Positions 30,855-39,766 of a DNA stretch of 64,000 nt are shown piece by piece. The stretch comes from Streptomyces cellostaticus. Its GTDB lineage: Bacteria; Actinomycetota; Actinomycetes; Streptomycetales; Streptomycetaceae. Both the position numbers and the translations under genes were made by a program. Position 1 is the first letter of the stretch. Each line of letters opens with the position of its first letter. The DNA is taken from positions 62,001 through 126,000 of the forward strand of contig NZ_KQ948016.1 of the NCBI RefSeq assembly GCF_001513965.1, given 5' to 3'. The notes under the pieces were generated by a model, which saw only the letters and a list, made by a program, of their open reading frames with translations, did no database searches and was not told where the DNA came from.

Positions 30855-31742
30855 ATGACCACCGTCACCGACCTGTACCCCAGCCGCGGCGCCGAGGAGG
30901 TGACCGCGCCCCGCCAGGACCCGGTCGTCTGGGGCTCCCCGGACACGCCCGGCCCGATCACGACGGCCGGCCTCCAGTCGTACGAGCGTGACGGCTTCCT
31001 CGCCGTCGACCAGCTGATCACCCCGGACGAGGTCGAGGTCTACCGGCGCGAGCTGGACCGGCTGGTCGCCGACCCGGCGATCCGGGCCGACGAGCGCTCG
31101 ATCGTCGAGCCGAAGTCGCAGGAGATCCGCTCGGTCTTCGAAGTGCACCGGATCAGCGAGGTGTTCGCCCGCCTGGTGCGCGACGAGCGGGTGGTCGGCC
31201 GCGCCCGGCAGATCCTCGGCTCGGACGTGTACGTCCACCAGTCCCGGATCAACGTCAAGCCGGGTTTCGGCGCGAGCGGCTTCTACTGGCACTCGGACTT
31301 CGAGACCTGGCACGCCGAGGACGGCCTGCCGCACATGCGCACGGTGTCCGTCTCGATCGCGCTGACCGAGAACCACGACACCAACGGCGGGCTCATGATC
31401 ATGCCGGGCTCGCACCGGACGTTCCTGGGCTGCGCCGGGGCCACGCCCCAGGACAACTACAAGAAGTCGCTGCAGATGCAGGACGCGGGCACGCCGTCCG
31501 ACGCGGCGCTGACCGCGCTGGCGAGCGAGTACGGCATCCGGCTGTTCACCGGCCGGGCGGGCTCGGCGACCTGGTTCGACTGCAACTGCATGCACGGGTC
31601 CGGCGACAACATCACGCCATTCCCGCGCAGCAACGTCTTCATCGTGTTCAACAGCGTGGAGAACACGGCGGTGGAGCCGTTCGCGGCGCCTGTGCGGCGC
31701 CCGGAGTTCATCGGGGCCAGGGACTTCACTCCCGTCCGGTGA
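30855..31742 (+). CDS. ectD: Ectoine 5-hydroxylase EctD
   Basis: The 295-residue Fe(II)/2-oxoglutarate dioxygenase converts ectoine to 5-hydroxyectoine. The iron ligands are H146 and D148 in FYWHSDFETWH and H247 in CNCMHGSGDN. The conserved stretch is the usual PHxRxVSxSIALTEN type (HMRTVSVSIALTEN). The ATG at 30855 follows GAGGTGTGACC. It is the last gene of the operon and is followed by a very strong stem-loop. Confidence 0.96.
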   Translation: MTTVTDLYPSRGAEEVTAPRQDPVVWGSPDTPGPITTAGLQSYERDGFLAVDQLITPDEVEVYRRELDRLVADPAIRADERSIVEPKSQEIRSVFEVHRISEVFARLVRDERVVGRARQILGSDVYVHQSRINVKPGFGASGFYWHSDFETWHAEDGLPHMRTVSVSIALTENHDTNGGLMIMPGSHRTFLGCAGATPQDNYKKSLQMQDAGTPSDAALTALASEYGIRLFTGRAGSATWFDCNCMHGSGDNITPFPRSNVFIVFNSVENTAVEPFAAPVRRPEFIGARDFTPVR

Positions 31743-31758
31743 CGTGACGCACACCGTT

Positions 31759-31793
31759 CCAGGGGCCTCCGCGCGACAGCCGGAGGCCCCTGG
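31759..31793. terminator. Bidirectional terminator between ectD and the convergent gene
   Basis: CCAGGGGCCTCC (31759-31770) pairs perfectly over 12 bp with GGAGGCCCCTGG (31782-31793) across an 11-base loop. It lies between two convergent genes. Confidence 0.88.
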
Positions 31794-31822
31794 CGCGGGG
31801 CCTGGCAGGCGACCTGAACGGA

Positions 31823-32884
31823 TCAGCCGGACAGTGCGGTCAGCAGGCGGTCCACGTCCGCGGGCGTGTTGTAGAGGTGGAAGGCCGCGCGGAGGTTGCC
31901 CGCGCGGTTGGAGACCTCGATGCCCGCCTCGCTCAACTCCGGTTGCCGGGAACCGAGTCCGGGCACCGAGACGATCGCCGAGCCGGGGGCGGGCAGGGGT
32001 TCGTGGCCGAGGGCCGCGATTCCCGCCCGGAACCGGTCGGCCAGGGCCAGGTCGTGGGCCTGTACCGCGGCCACGCCGAGTTCCTCGATCAGGGTCAGGG
32101 AGTGGCGCACCCCGGTGAAGGTGAACAGGGCCGGGCTGACGTCGAACCGCCGTGCGGAGTGGGCGAGTTCGACCACCGGGCCGTAGCAGCTGGTCCACGG
32201 CTCCTCGGCCGCGACCCAGCTCGCCAGCAACGGGGACAGCCCGCCGAAGTCCTCCGGGACGACGAGGAAGGCCGCCCCGTGCGGGCCGAGCAGCCACTTG
32301 AAGGTCGTGGAGACGGTGAAGTCGTAGGCGTCGGCCTGCATCGGCAGCCAGCCGGCGGCCTGCGAGAAGTCGACGTAGGTGCGCGCCCCGTGGGTGAGGG
32401 CAGCCGCACGCAGGGCGGGCAGGTCGGCGATCCGGCCGTCGGCGGACTGGGCGGCACTGACCGCGACGAGTGCGGTGCCGGGCCGCACGGACTCGGCGAG
32501 CCGCTCCAGCGGGACCGCGCGCACCTTGAGGTCGCCCCTGGTGTGGAAGGGGTTCACGACCGAGGTGAAGTCGTCCTCGACGGTCAGGACTTCGGCACCG
32601 GCGGGCAAGGAGGCGGCGACCAGAGCGGTCTGGGTGGCCACCGAGGGTCCCGCCGCCACCCGGGTCGCCGGCACCTGGGCGAGCCGGGCGAACGCAGCCC
32701 GGGCCAGCTCGACGTCCTCGAACAGCGGATCGAGCGGCCTGCCCTCCGCCCGGATCGTCACCGCCTCGTGCAGCGCGGCCACGGTACGAGCGGGCAGCAG
32801 GCCGCTGCTCGCGGTGTTCAGGTAGGTGTTCTCCGGGCTGAACTCGGCGCGGACGAGGCTCTCGAACGTCTCCGTGGTCTTCAT
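31823..32884 (-). CDS. Class V-fold PLP-dependent enzyme (EgtE/cysteine desulfurase-like)
   Basis: The product of about 353 residues has the class V aminotransferase fold: YLNTASSGLLPARTVAAL at the start, TYVDFSQAAGWLPMQ for the cofactor aspartate, and the lysine in TVSTTFKWLLGPHGAAFLVV. YLNTASxGxxP is shared by EgtE-like C-S lyases and isopenicillin epimerase-like proteins. The substrate is unknown. ATG codons at 32920, 32905 and 32884 are all possible; the last is chosen because the AGTGGA stretch lies close upstream. It converges with ectD. Confidence 0.78.
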   Translation of the reverse strand: MKTTETFESLVRAEFSPENTYLNTASSGLLPARTVAALHEAVTIRAEGRPLDPLFEDVELARAAFARLAQVPATRVAAGPSVATQTALVAASLPAGAEVLTVEDDFTSVVNPFHTRGDLKVRAVPLERLAESVRPGTALVAVSAAQSADGRIADLPALRAAALTHGARTYVDFSQAAGWLPMQADAYDFTVSTTFKWLLGPHGAAFLVVPEDFGGLSPLLASWVAAEEPWTSCYGPVVELAHSARRFDVSPALFTFTGVRHSLTLIEELGVAAVQAHDLALADRFRAGIAALGHEPLPAPGSAIVSVPGLGSRQPELSEAGIEVSNRAGNLRAAFHLYNTPADVDRLLTALSG

Positions 32885-32981
32885 GGGTCCACTCTGCGGC
32901 CCCATGAAGTCGTAGTCCATTGCGGATTTTTACGTGGATTGACTTAGGAGCGCTTATACATCCGCGCCGACCTGCGGTTTC

Positions 32982-33698
32982 TCAGTGCTGCGGCACCGCG
33001 CACCCGTCCGGACCGCATGCCTCGGCATCACCCTGGTCGACCAGCTTCAGCGGGGAACGCTCGCCCCAGGCCTGGCTCAGCGCCTGGGTGAAGACCTCGG
33101 CGGGCTGGGCGCCGGAGACGCCGTACGTGCGGTCCAGGACGAAGAAGGGCACACCGTTCGCACCGAGCTGGGCGGCCTCACGCTCGTCGGCCCGGACCTC
33201 CTCGGCGTAGGCGGCCGGGTCGGCGAGCACCGTGCGGACGGCCTCCGCGTCCAGCCCGGCCTCGACGGCCAGCTCCACGAGCCGCTCGTCGCCCTCGGTG
33301 AAGACGGACCGCTCCTCGGCGAAGTTCGCCCGGTACAGGATCTGGATCAGCTCGTCCTGCCTGCCCTGCTCCTTGGCGAAGTGCAGCAGGCGGTGCATGT
33401 CGAAGGTGTTGCCGTGGTCGCGGCCCCGGGTCCGGTAGTCCAGGCCCTCGGCGGCGGCCTGGGAACCCAGGTTGTCCTCGCCGGCCTGGGCCTGTGCCTC
33501 GCTCATCCCGTACTTCTTCGTGAGCATGGTGATCACCGGCTGCACATCGCCCTTGGCGCGGCCCGGGTCCAGCTCGAAGGAGCGGTGCACCACCTCGACC
33601 TCGTCGCGGTGCGGGAAGGCAGCCAGCGCCTGGTCGAAACGGGCCTTTCCGACGTAACACCAGGGACAGGCGATGTCCGTCCAGATTTCGACGCGCAT
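32982..33698 (-). CDS. DsbA-family oxidoreductase (FrnE-like)
   Basis: The 238-residue protein has a thioredoxin fold with the active-site motif C11-P-W-C14 in DIACPWCYVG. It continues with FELDPGR, the helical insertion HGNTFDMHRLLHFAKEQGRQ, and the cis-proline loop NGVPFFVLDRTYGVSGAQP. FrnE-like proteins are cytoplasmic and there is no signal peptide. The C-terminus carries a second cysteine pair, ACGPDGCAVP, present in some relatives and possibly redox-active or metal-binding. Confidence 0.88.
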   Translation of the reverse strand: MRVEIWTDIACPWCYVGKARFDQALAAFPHRDEVEVVHRSFELDPGRAKGDVQPVITMLTKKYGMSEAQAQAGEDNLGSQAAAEGLDYRTRGRDHGNTFDMHRLLHFAKEQGRQDELIQILYRANFAEERSVFTEGDERLVELAVEAGLDAEAVRTVLADPAAYAEEVRADEREAAQLGANGVPFFVLDRTYGVSGAQPAEVFTQALSQAWGERSPLKLVDQGDAEACGPDGCAVPQH

Positions 33699-33773
33699 GC
33701 TCTCGGCTCTTCTCCAGGTCGTACCGGCACGGAGGCTCTCTCCGCCGGTACGTGAACATTCAAACAGCGACGT

Positions 33774-34277
33774 TCATTCCCCCGCCACGGAGAAGCGCAG
33801 GAAGAGGTGATGGTCACCCTCGGCGGGCGGGTTCTCCGGGTCGGGGACCCAGCCCTGGCGGGCGTAGAAGGCCTGGGCCCGCCGGTTGTCCGCGTGCACG
33901 TCGAGCACGGCCGTCCGCTTGCCGTCGGCCCGCCACTCCTCCACGCAGGCCGCGTGCAGGGCCGTACCGATGCCCGCGCGCCAGTGGCCGGGGTCGACGT
34001 GGAACTGGAACAGCTTGACCGTGTCCACGGGTGCGCCGTCCGGGGTACGGAAGGAGGCGATGGCGACGATCCGGCCCTGCTCGACGGCGCAGAGCACATG
34101 TCCGTCGGGGCGCTCGATGGAACCGCGCCAGGACTCGGTCCAGTCGAAGTCGGCCTGCGGGACGCCGTCCGGGTAGTACGTCGAACGGGCCCGGACGTGC
34201 AGATCGGCGATGACCTCGGTTTCGGCGGACAAGGCGGTGCGGATCACCAGAGCTCCGCTGACACGTTCACTGATCAT
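33774..34277 (-). CDS. GNAT-family N-acetyltransferase
   Basis: The 167-residue single-domain protein has the acetyl-CoA binding pattern in HWRAGIGTALHAACVEEWRA and the later NRRAQAFYARQGWVP, both hallmarks of GNAT proteins. The start MISERVSGALVIRTAL has no signal sequence. The substrate is not evident. It lies alone between the DsbA-like and DUF1349 genes on the same strand. Confidence 0.85.
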   Translation of the reverse strand: MISERVSGALVIRTALSAETEVIADLHVRARSTYYPDGVPQADFDWTESWRGSIERPDGHVLCAVEQGRIVAIASFRTPDGAPVDTVKLFQFHVDPGHWRAGIGTALHAACVEEWRADGKRTAVLDVHADNRRAQAFYARQGWVPDPENPPAEGDHHLFLRFSVAGE

Positions 34278-34341
34278 GCAACGGAGGACGTGACGGCACC
34301 GGCTCCGGTTCCGTGCCGGCTGAACCGGGCGCGACAGACGC

Positions 34342-34950
34342 TCAGCTTCCGTCTCGCAGATCGCTCGGCCAGGCGGGCCGGAACTCGAGGTGGTCGTACG
34401 TCACGACGCACCCTTCCCCCATCGGCGACTGCGTCATGAAGCCGACCAGCGCCGCACCGGTCTCCTTCTCCTCGCCCAGCGTGAACAGCCGGACGAAGGT
34501 CCAGCGCTCGCCGCCCCGGGAGGCGTGGAAGGCGAAGGCACGTCCGGTGCGGCTGATCCGCAGCCACACCGAGCTCCCCTCCACGGTGAAGGAGTTCGCG
34601 TCGTCGGAGTGTCCCCGGGTGACCACCGTGCAGACGGTGGGCACGTCCGGGGAGTACTCCAGGCAGAGCTTGGCCCAGGCGCGGTCGCCCACATGGACGT
34701 AGAGCACGCCGGCGTCGAAGGCGGCGCCGAAGCCGACGGTGACCCGCGCGATCAGCTGAAAGTCACCCTCGGGCGCCCCGAGCAGCCGGGGCGCGTCGGA
34801 GGCGGGCTCCAGGGCCTCACCGGTAGGCGTGACGAACCGGTCCTGCCGGGGCCCGGCCCACCCGGTGAGCACACCCCCCTCATAGGCCCAGTTGCCGTCG
34901 GGCCCGTAGGTCCGCAGGGGGAAGGGGAGTTCGGGAAGCTCTATGTCCAT
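34342..34950 (-). CDS. DUF1349 domain-containing protein
   Basis: The 202-residue protein is a single concanavalin-like beta-sandwich of the DUF1349 family. Recognised features are DAGVLYVHVGDRAWAKLCLE, SVWLRISRTGRAFAFHASRG and the C-terminal GFMTQSPMGEGC. The family resembles the regucalcin-neighbour proteins of fungi and bacteria and binds an unknown ligand. No catalytic site is known. The 97-bp gap to 35047 carries a CTGCCCAGGGGCAG hairpin and the Streptomyces motif GGGGCGCGGGGC. Confidence 0.85.
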   Translation of the reverse strand: MDIELPELPFPLRTYGPDGNWAYEGGVLTGWAGPRQDRFVTPTGEALEPASDAPRLLGAPEGDFQLIARVTVGFGAAFDAGVLYVHVGDRAWAKLCLEYSPDVPTVCTVVTRGHSDDANSFTVEGSSVWLRISRTGRAFAFHASRGGERWTFVRLFTLGEEKETGAALVGFMTQSPMGEGCVVTYDHLEFRPAWPSDLRDGS

Positions 34951-35047
34951 CGACCGATTCTCGCAGGAGAGTGTCTGAGCCCGGGGAGCTTCGTGAGCTT
35001 TGTGCCTGCCCAGGGGCAGCCGACCTCAGGGGCGCGGGGCTACGGCG

Positions 35048-36577
35048 TTACCGCTCCAAAACCCCGTCGAACCGCCGAGGCAGCCCCAGCGGATTCTCAT
35101 CACGAAGTTCCTTGGGCAGCAAAGCCTCAGGCGCTCCCTGGTACACCACCGGCCGCAACCACCGCTCGATGGCCGTACCGCCCACGGAGGTGGACGTAGA
35201 GGTGGTCGCGGGGTACGGCCCACCGTGATGCTGGGCCGGCGCCACGGCGACCCCCGTCGGCCACCCGTTCACCAGCACGCGCCCGGCCAGCGGAGTCAGC
35301 TCGGCGAGGATCTCGGCACCGCGGCCCTCACCGGCGGCCTCCCCACCGGACAGGTGAACCGTCGCCGTCAGGTTGCCCGGCAGCCGCGACAGCACCGCCG
35401 TCGCCTCGCTCTCGTCCTCGTACCGGACCACCACGGTCACCGGCCCGAAGCACTCCTCCAGCAGCAGGTCGTACGCCCCCTCCTCGGCCAGCTTCTGAGC
35501 CGGAACCGTGAGGAAGCCCGCGCTCACCGTGTGCTCGCCCCCCGCACCCGGTGTGACCGGTGACTCCACCTCGGGCAGCTGAGCGCGCTCGGAGACGCCG
35601 GCGATGAAGTTGTCCCGCATGCGGTGGTCGAGGAGGACACCCGCGTCGGTGTCGCTGACGGCGTCCGTGAGCGCCTTGACAAGAGCGTCGCCGTCCGCGC
35701 CGGACGGCACCAGCACCAGGCCCGGCTTGACGCAGAACTGGCCGACGCCCAGGGTCATGGATCCGGCGAGCCCGGAGCCGATGGCCTCCGCCCGCTCGGC
35801 CGCGGCCGCCTCGGTCACCACGACCGGGTTCAGCGAGCCCAGCTCACCGTGGAACGGGATCGGTGCCGGACGCGCGGCGGCCGCGTCGAACAGGGCCCGC
35901 CCGCCGCGCACGGAACCGGTGAAGCCCGCGGCGGTGACCAGCGGGTGCCTGATCAGCTCGATGCCCGCGTCGAAGCCATGCACGAGGCCGACGACGCCCT
36001 CGGGGATGCCGTGTTCGGCCGCGGCCCGGCGCAGCACCTTGGCGACCAGCTCGGACAGGGCCGGGTGGTCGGGGTGGGCCTTGACGACCACCGGGCAGCC
36101 CGCGGCCAGCGCGCTCGCGGTGTCGCCGCCGGCGACGGAGAAGGCGAAGGGGAAGTTGGAGGCGGAGTAGACGGCCACGACGCCCAGCGGGACCTTGTAG
36201 CGGCGCAGGTCCGGGATGGGCGGGGTGGCGGTGTCGTCGGGGTGGTTGATGACGACGTCCAGGAAGGCGCCCTCGTCGACGATGTCGGCAAACGCCCGCA
36301 ACTGGTACGTCGTACGGGCGAGTTCGCCGGTCAGCCGGACCGGGCCGAGGGCGGTCTCGGCGTCGGCGGTCTCGACCAGGCCGTCCCGGGCCGCGTCCAG
36401 GCCGGCGGCGGCCGAGCGCAGGAAGGCGGAGCGGACCGAGCGGTCGGCGAGGGCGGCTCGCGCGGCGTGTGCCGCCCCGACGGCCGCGTCCACCTCCTGG
36501 GCTGTGGCCTCCACCGCAACCTGTTCACGCTGCTTCCCGGTGCGCGGGTCGACACTCCAGACTGGTGCTGCTGCCAC
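35048..36577 (-). CDS. Aldehyde dehydrogenase, 2,5-dioxovalerate (alpha-ketoglutarate semialdehyde) type
   Basis: The 509-residue enzyme belongs to the NADP-dependent group that oxidises alpha-ketoglutarate semialdehyde to 2-oxoglutarate. The nucleophile is C282 in GVGQFCVKPGL, and the glutamate base is in HGELGSLNPVV. ASNFPFAF and GFTGSVRGGRALF are group signatures. The GTG at 36577 has GGAGGG six bases upstream, preferred over earlier in-frame starts. It is divergent from an IclR regulator. The substrate is the end product of non-phosphorylative sugar-acid breakdown, for which candidate enzymes are encoded at 61-63.7 kb. Confidence 0.87.
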   Translation of the reverse strand: MAAAPVWSVDPRTGKQREQVAVEATAQEVDAAVGAAHAARAALADRSVRSAFLRSAAAGLDAARDGLVETADAETALGPVRLTGELARTTYQLRAFADIVDEGAFLDVVINHPDDTATPPIPDLRRYKVPLGVVAVYSASNFPFAFSVAGGDTASALAAGCPVVVKAHPDHPALSELVAKVLRRAAAEHGIPEGVVGLVHGFDAGIELIRHPLVTAAGFTGSVRGGRALFDAAAARPAPIPFHGELGSLNPVVVTEAAAAERAEAIGSGLAGSMTLGVGQFCVKPGLVLVPSGADGDALVKALTDAVSDTDAGVLLDHRMRDNFIAGVSERAQLPEVESPVTPGAGGEHTVSAGFLTVPAQKLAEEGAYDLLLEECFGPVTVVVRYEDESEATAVLSRLPGNLTATVHLSGGEAAGEGRGAEILAELTPLAGRVLVNGWPTGVAVAPAQHHGGPYPATTSTSTSVGGTAIERWLRPVVYQGAPEALLPKELRDENPLGLPRRFDGVLER

Positions 36578-36627
36578 CGCGGGTCCCTCCAAGTAAGGCC
36601 GCATTTCCTGGGTCAACCATCAGCCGC

Positions 36628-36643
36628 GTTCGATATACTGAAC
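36628..36643. promoter_or_regulatory. Likely IclR operator with overlapping -10 box
   Basis: GTTC (36628-36631) and GAAC (36640-36643) form an inverted repeat with an 8-bp AT-rich centre, much like known IclR-family sites. TATACT at 36634-36639 in that centre could be a -10 box. It lies in the region shared by the divergent dehydrogenase and regulator. Confidence 0.5.
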
Positions 36644-36717
36644 ACTGTCTCTGATGATGAATGTGCTGCTCGGAGACTATATATCTAGGTCCTCGTCGAA
36701 CGAAGGGGTCAAGGGCG

Positions 36718-37491
36718 ATGTCGGCAGGCGAGACAGGCGGCGGGGCACAGGTCAAGTCCGCGGTACGGACCGTTGAATTGCTGGAGTACTTCGCCGGAAA
36801 GCCCGGTATGCACTCCCTTGCGGCGGTTCAGGAGGCCGTGGGCTACCCGAAGTCCAGCCTGTACATGCTGCTGCGCACGCTCGTGGAGCTGGGCTGGGTG
36901 GAGACGGACGCGACGGGCACCCGGTACGGCATCGGGGTGCGGGCACTGCTGGTCGGCACGTCCTACATCGACGGGGACGAGGTGGTGGAGGCGGCCCGCC
37001 CGACCCTCAACCGCCTCTCGGACGACACGACCGAGACGATCCACCTGGCCCGTCTCGACGGCACGAACGTGGTCTACCTGGCCACCCGCCAGTCGCAGCA
37101 CTACCTGCGCCCCTTCACCCGTGTCGGCCGGCGCCTGCCCGCCCACTCCACATCCCTGGGCAAGGCGCTGCTGGCCACCCACACCGACGAACAGGTCCGC
37201 AAGCTCCTCCCGGAGACCCTCCCGGCGCTGACCGAGCACACCATCACCGACCGCGAGAAGCTCATCGAGGAACTGCACCAGGTCCGCGAGCAGGGCTTCG
37301 CCGTCGACCGGGAGGAGAACACGCTGGGCCTGCGCTGCTTCGGCGTCGCGATCCCGTACCGCACCCCGGCCCGCGACGCCATCAGTTGCTCGGTCCCGGT
37401 GGCCCGCCTGACCCCGGCCCACGAACAGATGATCAAGGACGCCCTGTTCGACGCGCGGGACCGGCTGACGCTGGCTACGCGGCGCCTCTGA
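36718..37491 (+). CDS. IclR-family transcriptional regulator
   Basis: The 257-residue protein has an N-terminal winged helix-turn-helix (about 13-70, with SLAAVQEAVGYPKSSLYMLL) and a C-terminal IclR effector domain (from about 80). The effector domain has LGKALLATHTDEQVRKLL and the closing CSVPVARLTP. The ATG at 36718 follows GAAGGGG and AAGGG sequences. It probably controls the divergent aldehyde dehydrogenase in response to a sugar-acid intermediate. Confidence 0.9.
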   Translation: MSAGETGGGAQVKSAVRTVELLEYFAGKPGMHSLAAVQEAVGYPKSSLYMLLRTLVELGWVETDATGTRYGIGVRALLVGTSYIDGDEVVEAARPTLNRLSDDTTETIHLARLDGTNVVYLATRQSQHYLRPFTRVGRRLPAHSTSLGKALLATHTDEQVRKLLPETLPALTEHTITDREKLIEELHQVREQGFAVDREENTLGLRCFGVAIPYRTPARDAISCSVPVARLTPAHEQMIKDALFDARDRLTLATRRL

Positions 37492-37577
37492 GGAGGACGG
37501 CGGCTCCCCCGTCCGGCGGAGGCGGATCGTCGTCGCGCAGGAAGTGGACCGGCCCGTGGGCGCGGGAGCGTTGGGGC

Positions 37578-38525
37578 ATGACTTCCTCAACCATGACCGC
37601 TGTCAGCGGTCTGCGGCGACGTCCTGTGCTGCGGCTCGTCGCCATCGCCGCCTGTCTGCCGTATCTCTGTCTCAAGGTCGCCTGGATCGCCGGGAGTCAT
37701 CTCGGTATCCCGGACGGGAGCCCGTTGCTGGAGCACCGGGTGACCATGGCCCTCGCCAACGGGCTCACCGTGTTGATGGACGCGGCCGTCGTCGTGCTTG
37801 CGCTGCTGCTCACGCAGCCGTGGGGACGGCGGGTGCCCGCCTGGCTGCTCGCGGTGCCGATGTGGGTCGCCACCGGGCTGCTCGCGCCGATCATGGTGGG
37901 GTTCCCGCTGCAGATGATGGTGCACGGGAGCGGAACGGGCCACGACGACCGGCCGTTCCTGCACGCGTGGGTGTTCGACGTCGTGTACGGCGGGTTCATC
38001 GTGCAGGGGATCGCCCTGGGCACGCTGTTCGTCGGGTACGCCCGCGAGCGGTGGGGGTATCTGTGGCAGGGGCGGGTGTGGGAGCTGCCCAGGCCGAGCG
38101 CGGCGGCCGCGCAGCGGATGACCGCCGTGACGGCGGCGCTGCTCGCCCTGGTCCCGGGCACGTTCCGGCTCCTGTGGGCCGGTGGGGTCACGGCCGGGCG
38201 GAACACGAGCGGCGGCCGGCTCATGGAGCTGATGTACGTCGGCTTCCTGGCGGCCGCCGTCACCGGCGCCTGCCAACTCGCCTTCCGCCGCGGTGGCCCG
38301 CTTCCGGTCACCGTGCCGCTCGCCCTGGCCTGGGCCGGATCCGGGGCGGTGGCCTGCTGGGGCGGCTGGGTGTCGCTCGCCACCCTGGTGTCGTCCCACA
38401 ACCTCGCCGACCGGCCGACACCGGCGATGAGCCTCACCTACGCTGTGCAGATGATCGTCGGCTTTCTCGTGGCGAGCGTCGCCGCCCACCATTTCGCGGA
38501 CCGGTCCGCCAAGGCCCCCAGGTGA
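37578..38525 (+). CDS. Multi-pass membrane protein upstream of a two-component system
   Basis: The 315-residue protein has a short basic N-terminus (GLRRRPVLR) and about eight hydrophobic segments. No known enzyme motif is visible. Loop sequences such as HGSGTGHDDRPF and TAGRNTSGGRL lie between helices. The stop overlaps the histidine kinase GTG by four bases, so the two proteins are made together and may act together, for example in sensing. I do not recognise a named family. Confidence 0.75.
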   Translation: MTSSTMTAVSGLRRRPVLRLVAIAACLPYLCLKVAWIAGSHLGIPDGSPLLEHRVTMALANGLTVLMDAAVVVLALLLTQPWGRRVPAWLLAVPMWVATGLLAPIMVGFPLQMMVHGSGTGHDDRPFLHAWVFDVVYGGFIVQGIALGTLFVGYARERWGYLWQGRVWELPRPSAAAAQRMTAVTAALLALVPGTFRLLWAGGVTAGRNTSGGRLMELMYVGFLAAAVTGACQLAFRRGGPLPVTVPLALAWAGSGAVACWGGWVSLATLVSSHNLADRPTPAMSLTYAVQMIVGFLVASVAAHHFADRSAKAPR

Positions 38526-39766
38526 CCGAGGCGTTGCGCTTCCTGTTCGGCGGGCGGGCCCGGCGGCGCTGGATCCATCTGATCCTGGGCGGCGCGCTCG
38601 CCATGCCGTACGTCCTCGTCGGCTCGGTGATCGTGGGGCCGTTCACCGGCGTGAACGACGTCTTCGCCTCCCTGCCCCTGCAACTCGGCTCGTTCGCCGT
38701 CGGGTTGCCGATCGCCGCCGTCACCTCGCTCTTCCCGCTGACCCGGCCGCTGGAGTCGGGCGCCGCGCGCGCCCTGTGCGGCGTCGGCGCGGACGCCCTG
38801 GCCCGCGGCCCGGCCCGGACCCGGGCCGAGCGGGGGCGCACGGCCGCCTGGTTCACCCTGCATCTGGGGCTCGGCGGGATCATCTCCGGGATGTCGCTGG
38901 CCGTACCGCCGTTCGCGGTCGTGCTCATCGTGCTGCCCCTGTTCGCCTCGCTGCGGGACCGGCCGCTCGGACTGCCCGAATCCCTCGATCACCCCTGGGC
39001 GTTGGCCCTGTCACCGATCGCCGGCCTCGCGATGCTGCTGACCCTCGCCGCCTGCGCCGCCGCCTGTGGCGCCCTGCTCGCCCGCTGGGCGCCCGCCCTG
39101 CTCGGGCCCACGCCCGAGGACCGGCTCGCCGCGGCCGAGGCCCGCGCCGCCGACCTCGCCGTACGCAACCGGCTCGCCCGCGAGCTGCACGACTCCGTCG
39201 GCCACGCGCTGAGCGCCGTCACCCTCCAGGCGAGCGCCGCCCGCCGCGTCCTCGACACCGACCCGGAGTTCGTCCGCGAGGCGCTCGCCGCGATCGAGGA
39301 CACCACCCGGCGCACGGTCGGCGAACTCGACGCGGTGCTGGGCGTGTTGCGGGACGGCGACACGCCGGGCACCGCGCCCGCGCCGACCCTCGCAGCCGAT
39401 CTGGACGGGCTGCTGCGCCGGACCAGGGCGGGCGGCCAGCGCGTGACGGCCACCGTGGACGCCGACCCCGCCGCCCTGCCCCCGCTGGTCTCCCGGGAGG
39501 CGTACCGGATCGTGCAGGAGGGCCTGAGCAACGCCCTCAAGCACGCCGGCGAACCGGTCGGCCTGCGCATCTCCACCGCCGACGGCCACCTGGAGATCAC
39601 CGTCGAGAACCCCCTGGACACCTGCCCCGCTCCCCGCCCCGGCGGCGGCCACGGCCTGCGCGGCATCGCCGACCGGGTCCGGCTGCTGGGCGGTACCTCG
39701 CAGGCGGGCGCGTCCGACGGTGCCTGGCGCCTGCACGTCCGACTGCCGCTGAAGGGATCCACGTGA
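38522..39766 (+). CDS. Sensor histidine kinase, NarL/DesK type
   Basis: The 414-residue kinase has about five transmembrane segments (about 20-210). A DHp domain follows with the phospho-acceptor H223 in ARELHDSVGHALSAVTLQAS, which is the HisKA_3 type. The ATPase domain has the N-box EGLSNALKHAG and the G-box GGGHGLRGIADRVRLLGG. It would phosphorylate the adjacent response regulator. The GTG start overlaps the membrane protein and the stop overlaps the regulator, so all three are translationally coupled. Confidence 0.92.
   Translation: MTEALRFLFGGRARRRWIHLILGGALAMPYVLVGSVIVGPFTGVNDVFASLPLQLGSFAVGLPIAAVTSLFPLTRPLESGAARALCGVGADALARGPARTRAERGRTAAWFTLHLGLGGIISGMSLAVPPFAVVLIVLPLFASLRDRPLGLPESLDHPWALALSPIAGLAMLLTLAACAAACGALLARWAPALLGPTPEDRLAAAEARAADLAVRNRLARELHDSVGHALSAVTLQASAARRVLDTDPEFVREALAAIEDTTRRTVGELDAVLGVLRDGDTPGTAPAPTLAADLDGLLRRTRAGGQRVTATVDADPAALPPLVSREAYRIVQEGLSNALKHAGEPVGLRISTADGHLEITVENPLDTCPAPRPGGGHGLRGIADRVRLLGGTSQAGASDGAWRLHVRLPLKGST

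Noticed and set aside
34951..35047. Hairpin CTGCCCAGGGGCAG and GGGGCGCGGGGC between two genes
   Set aside because: It resembles the general Streptomyces intergenic motif and is too short to assign as its own element.
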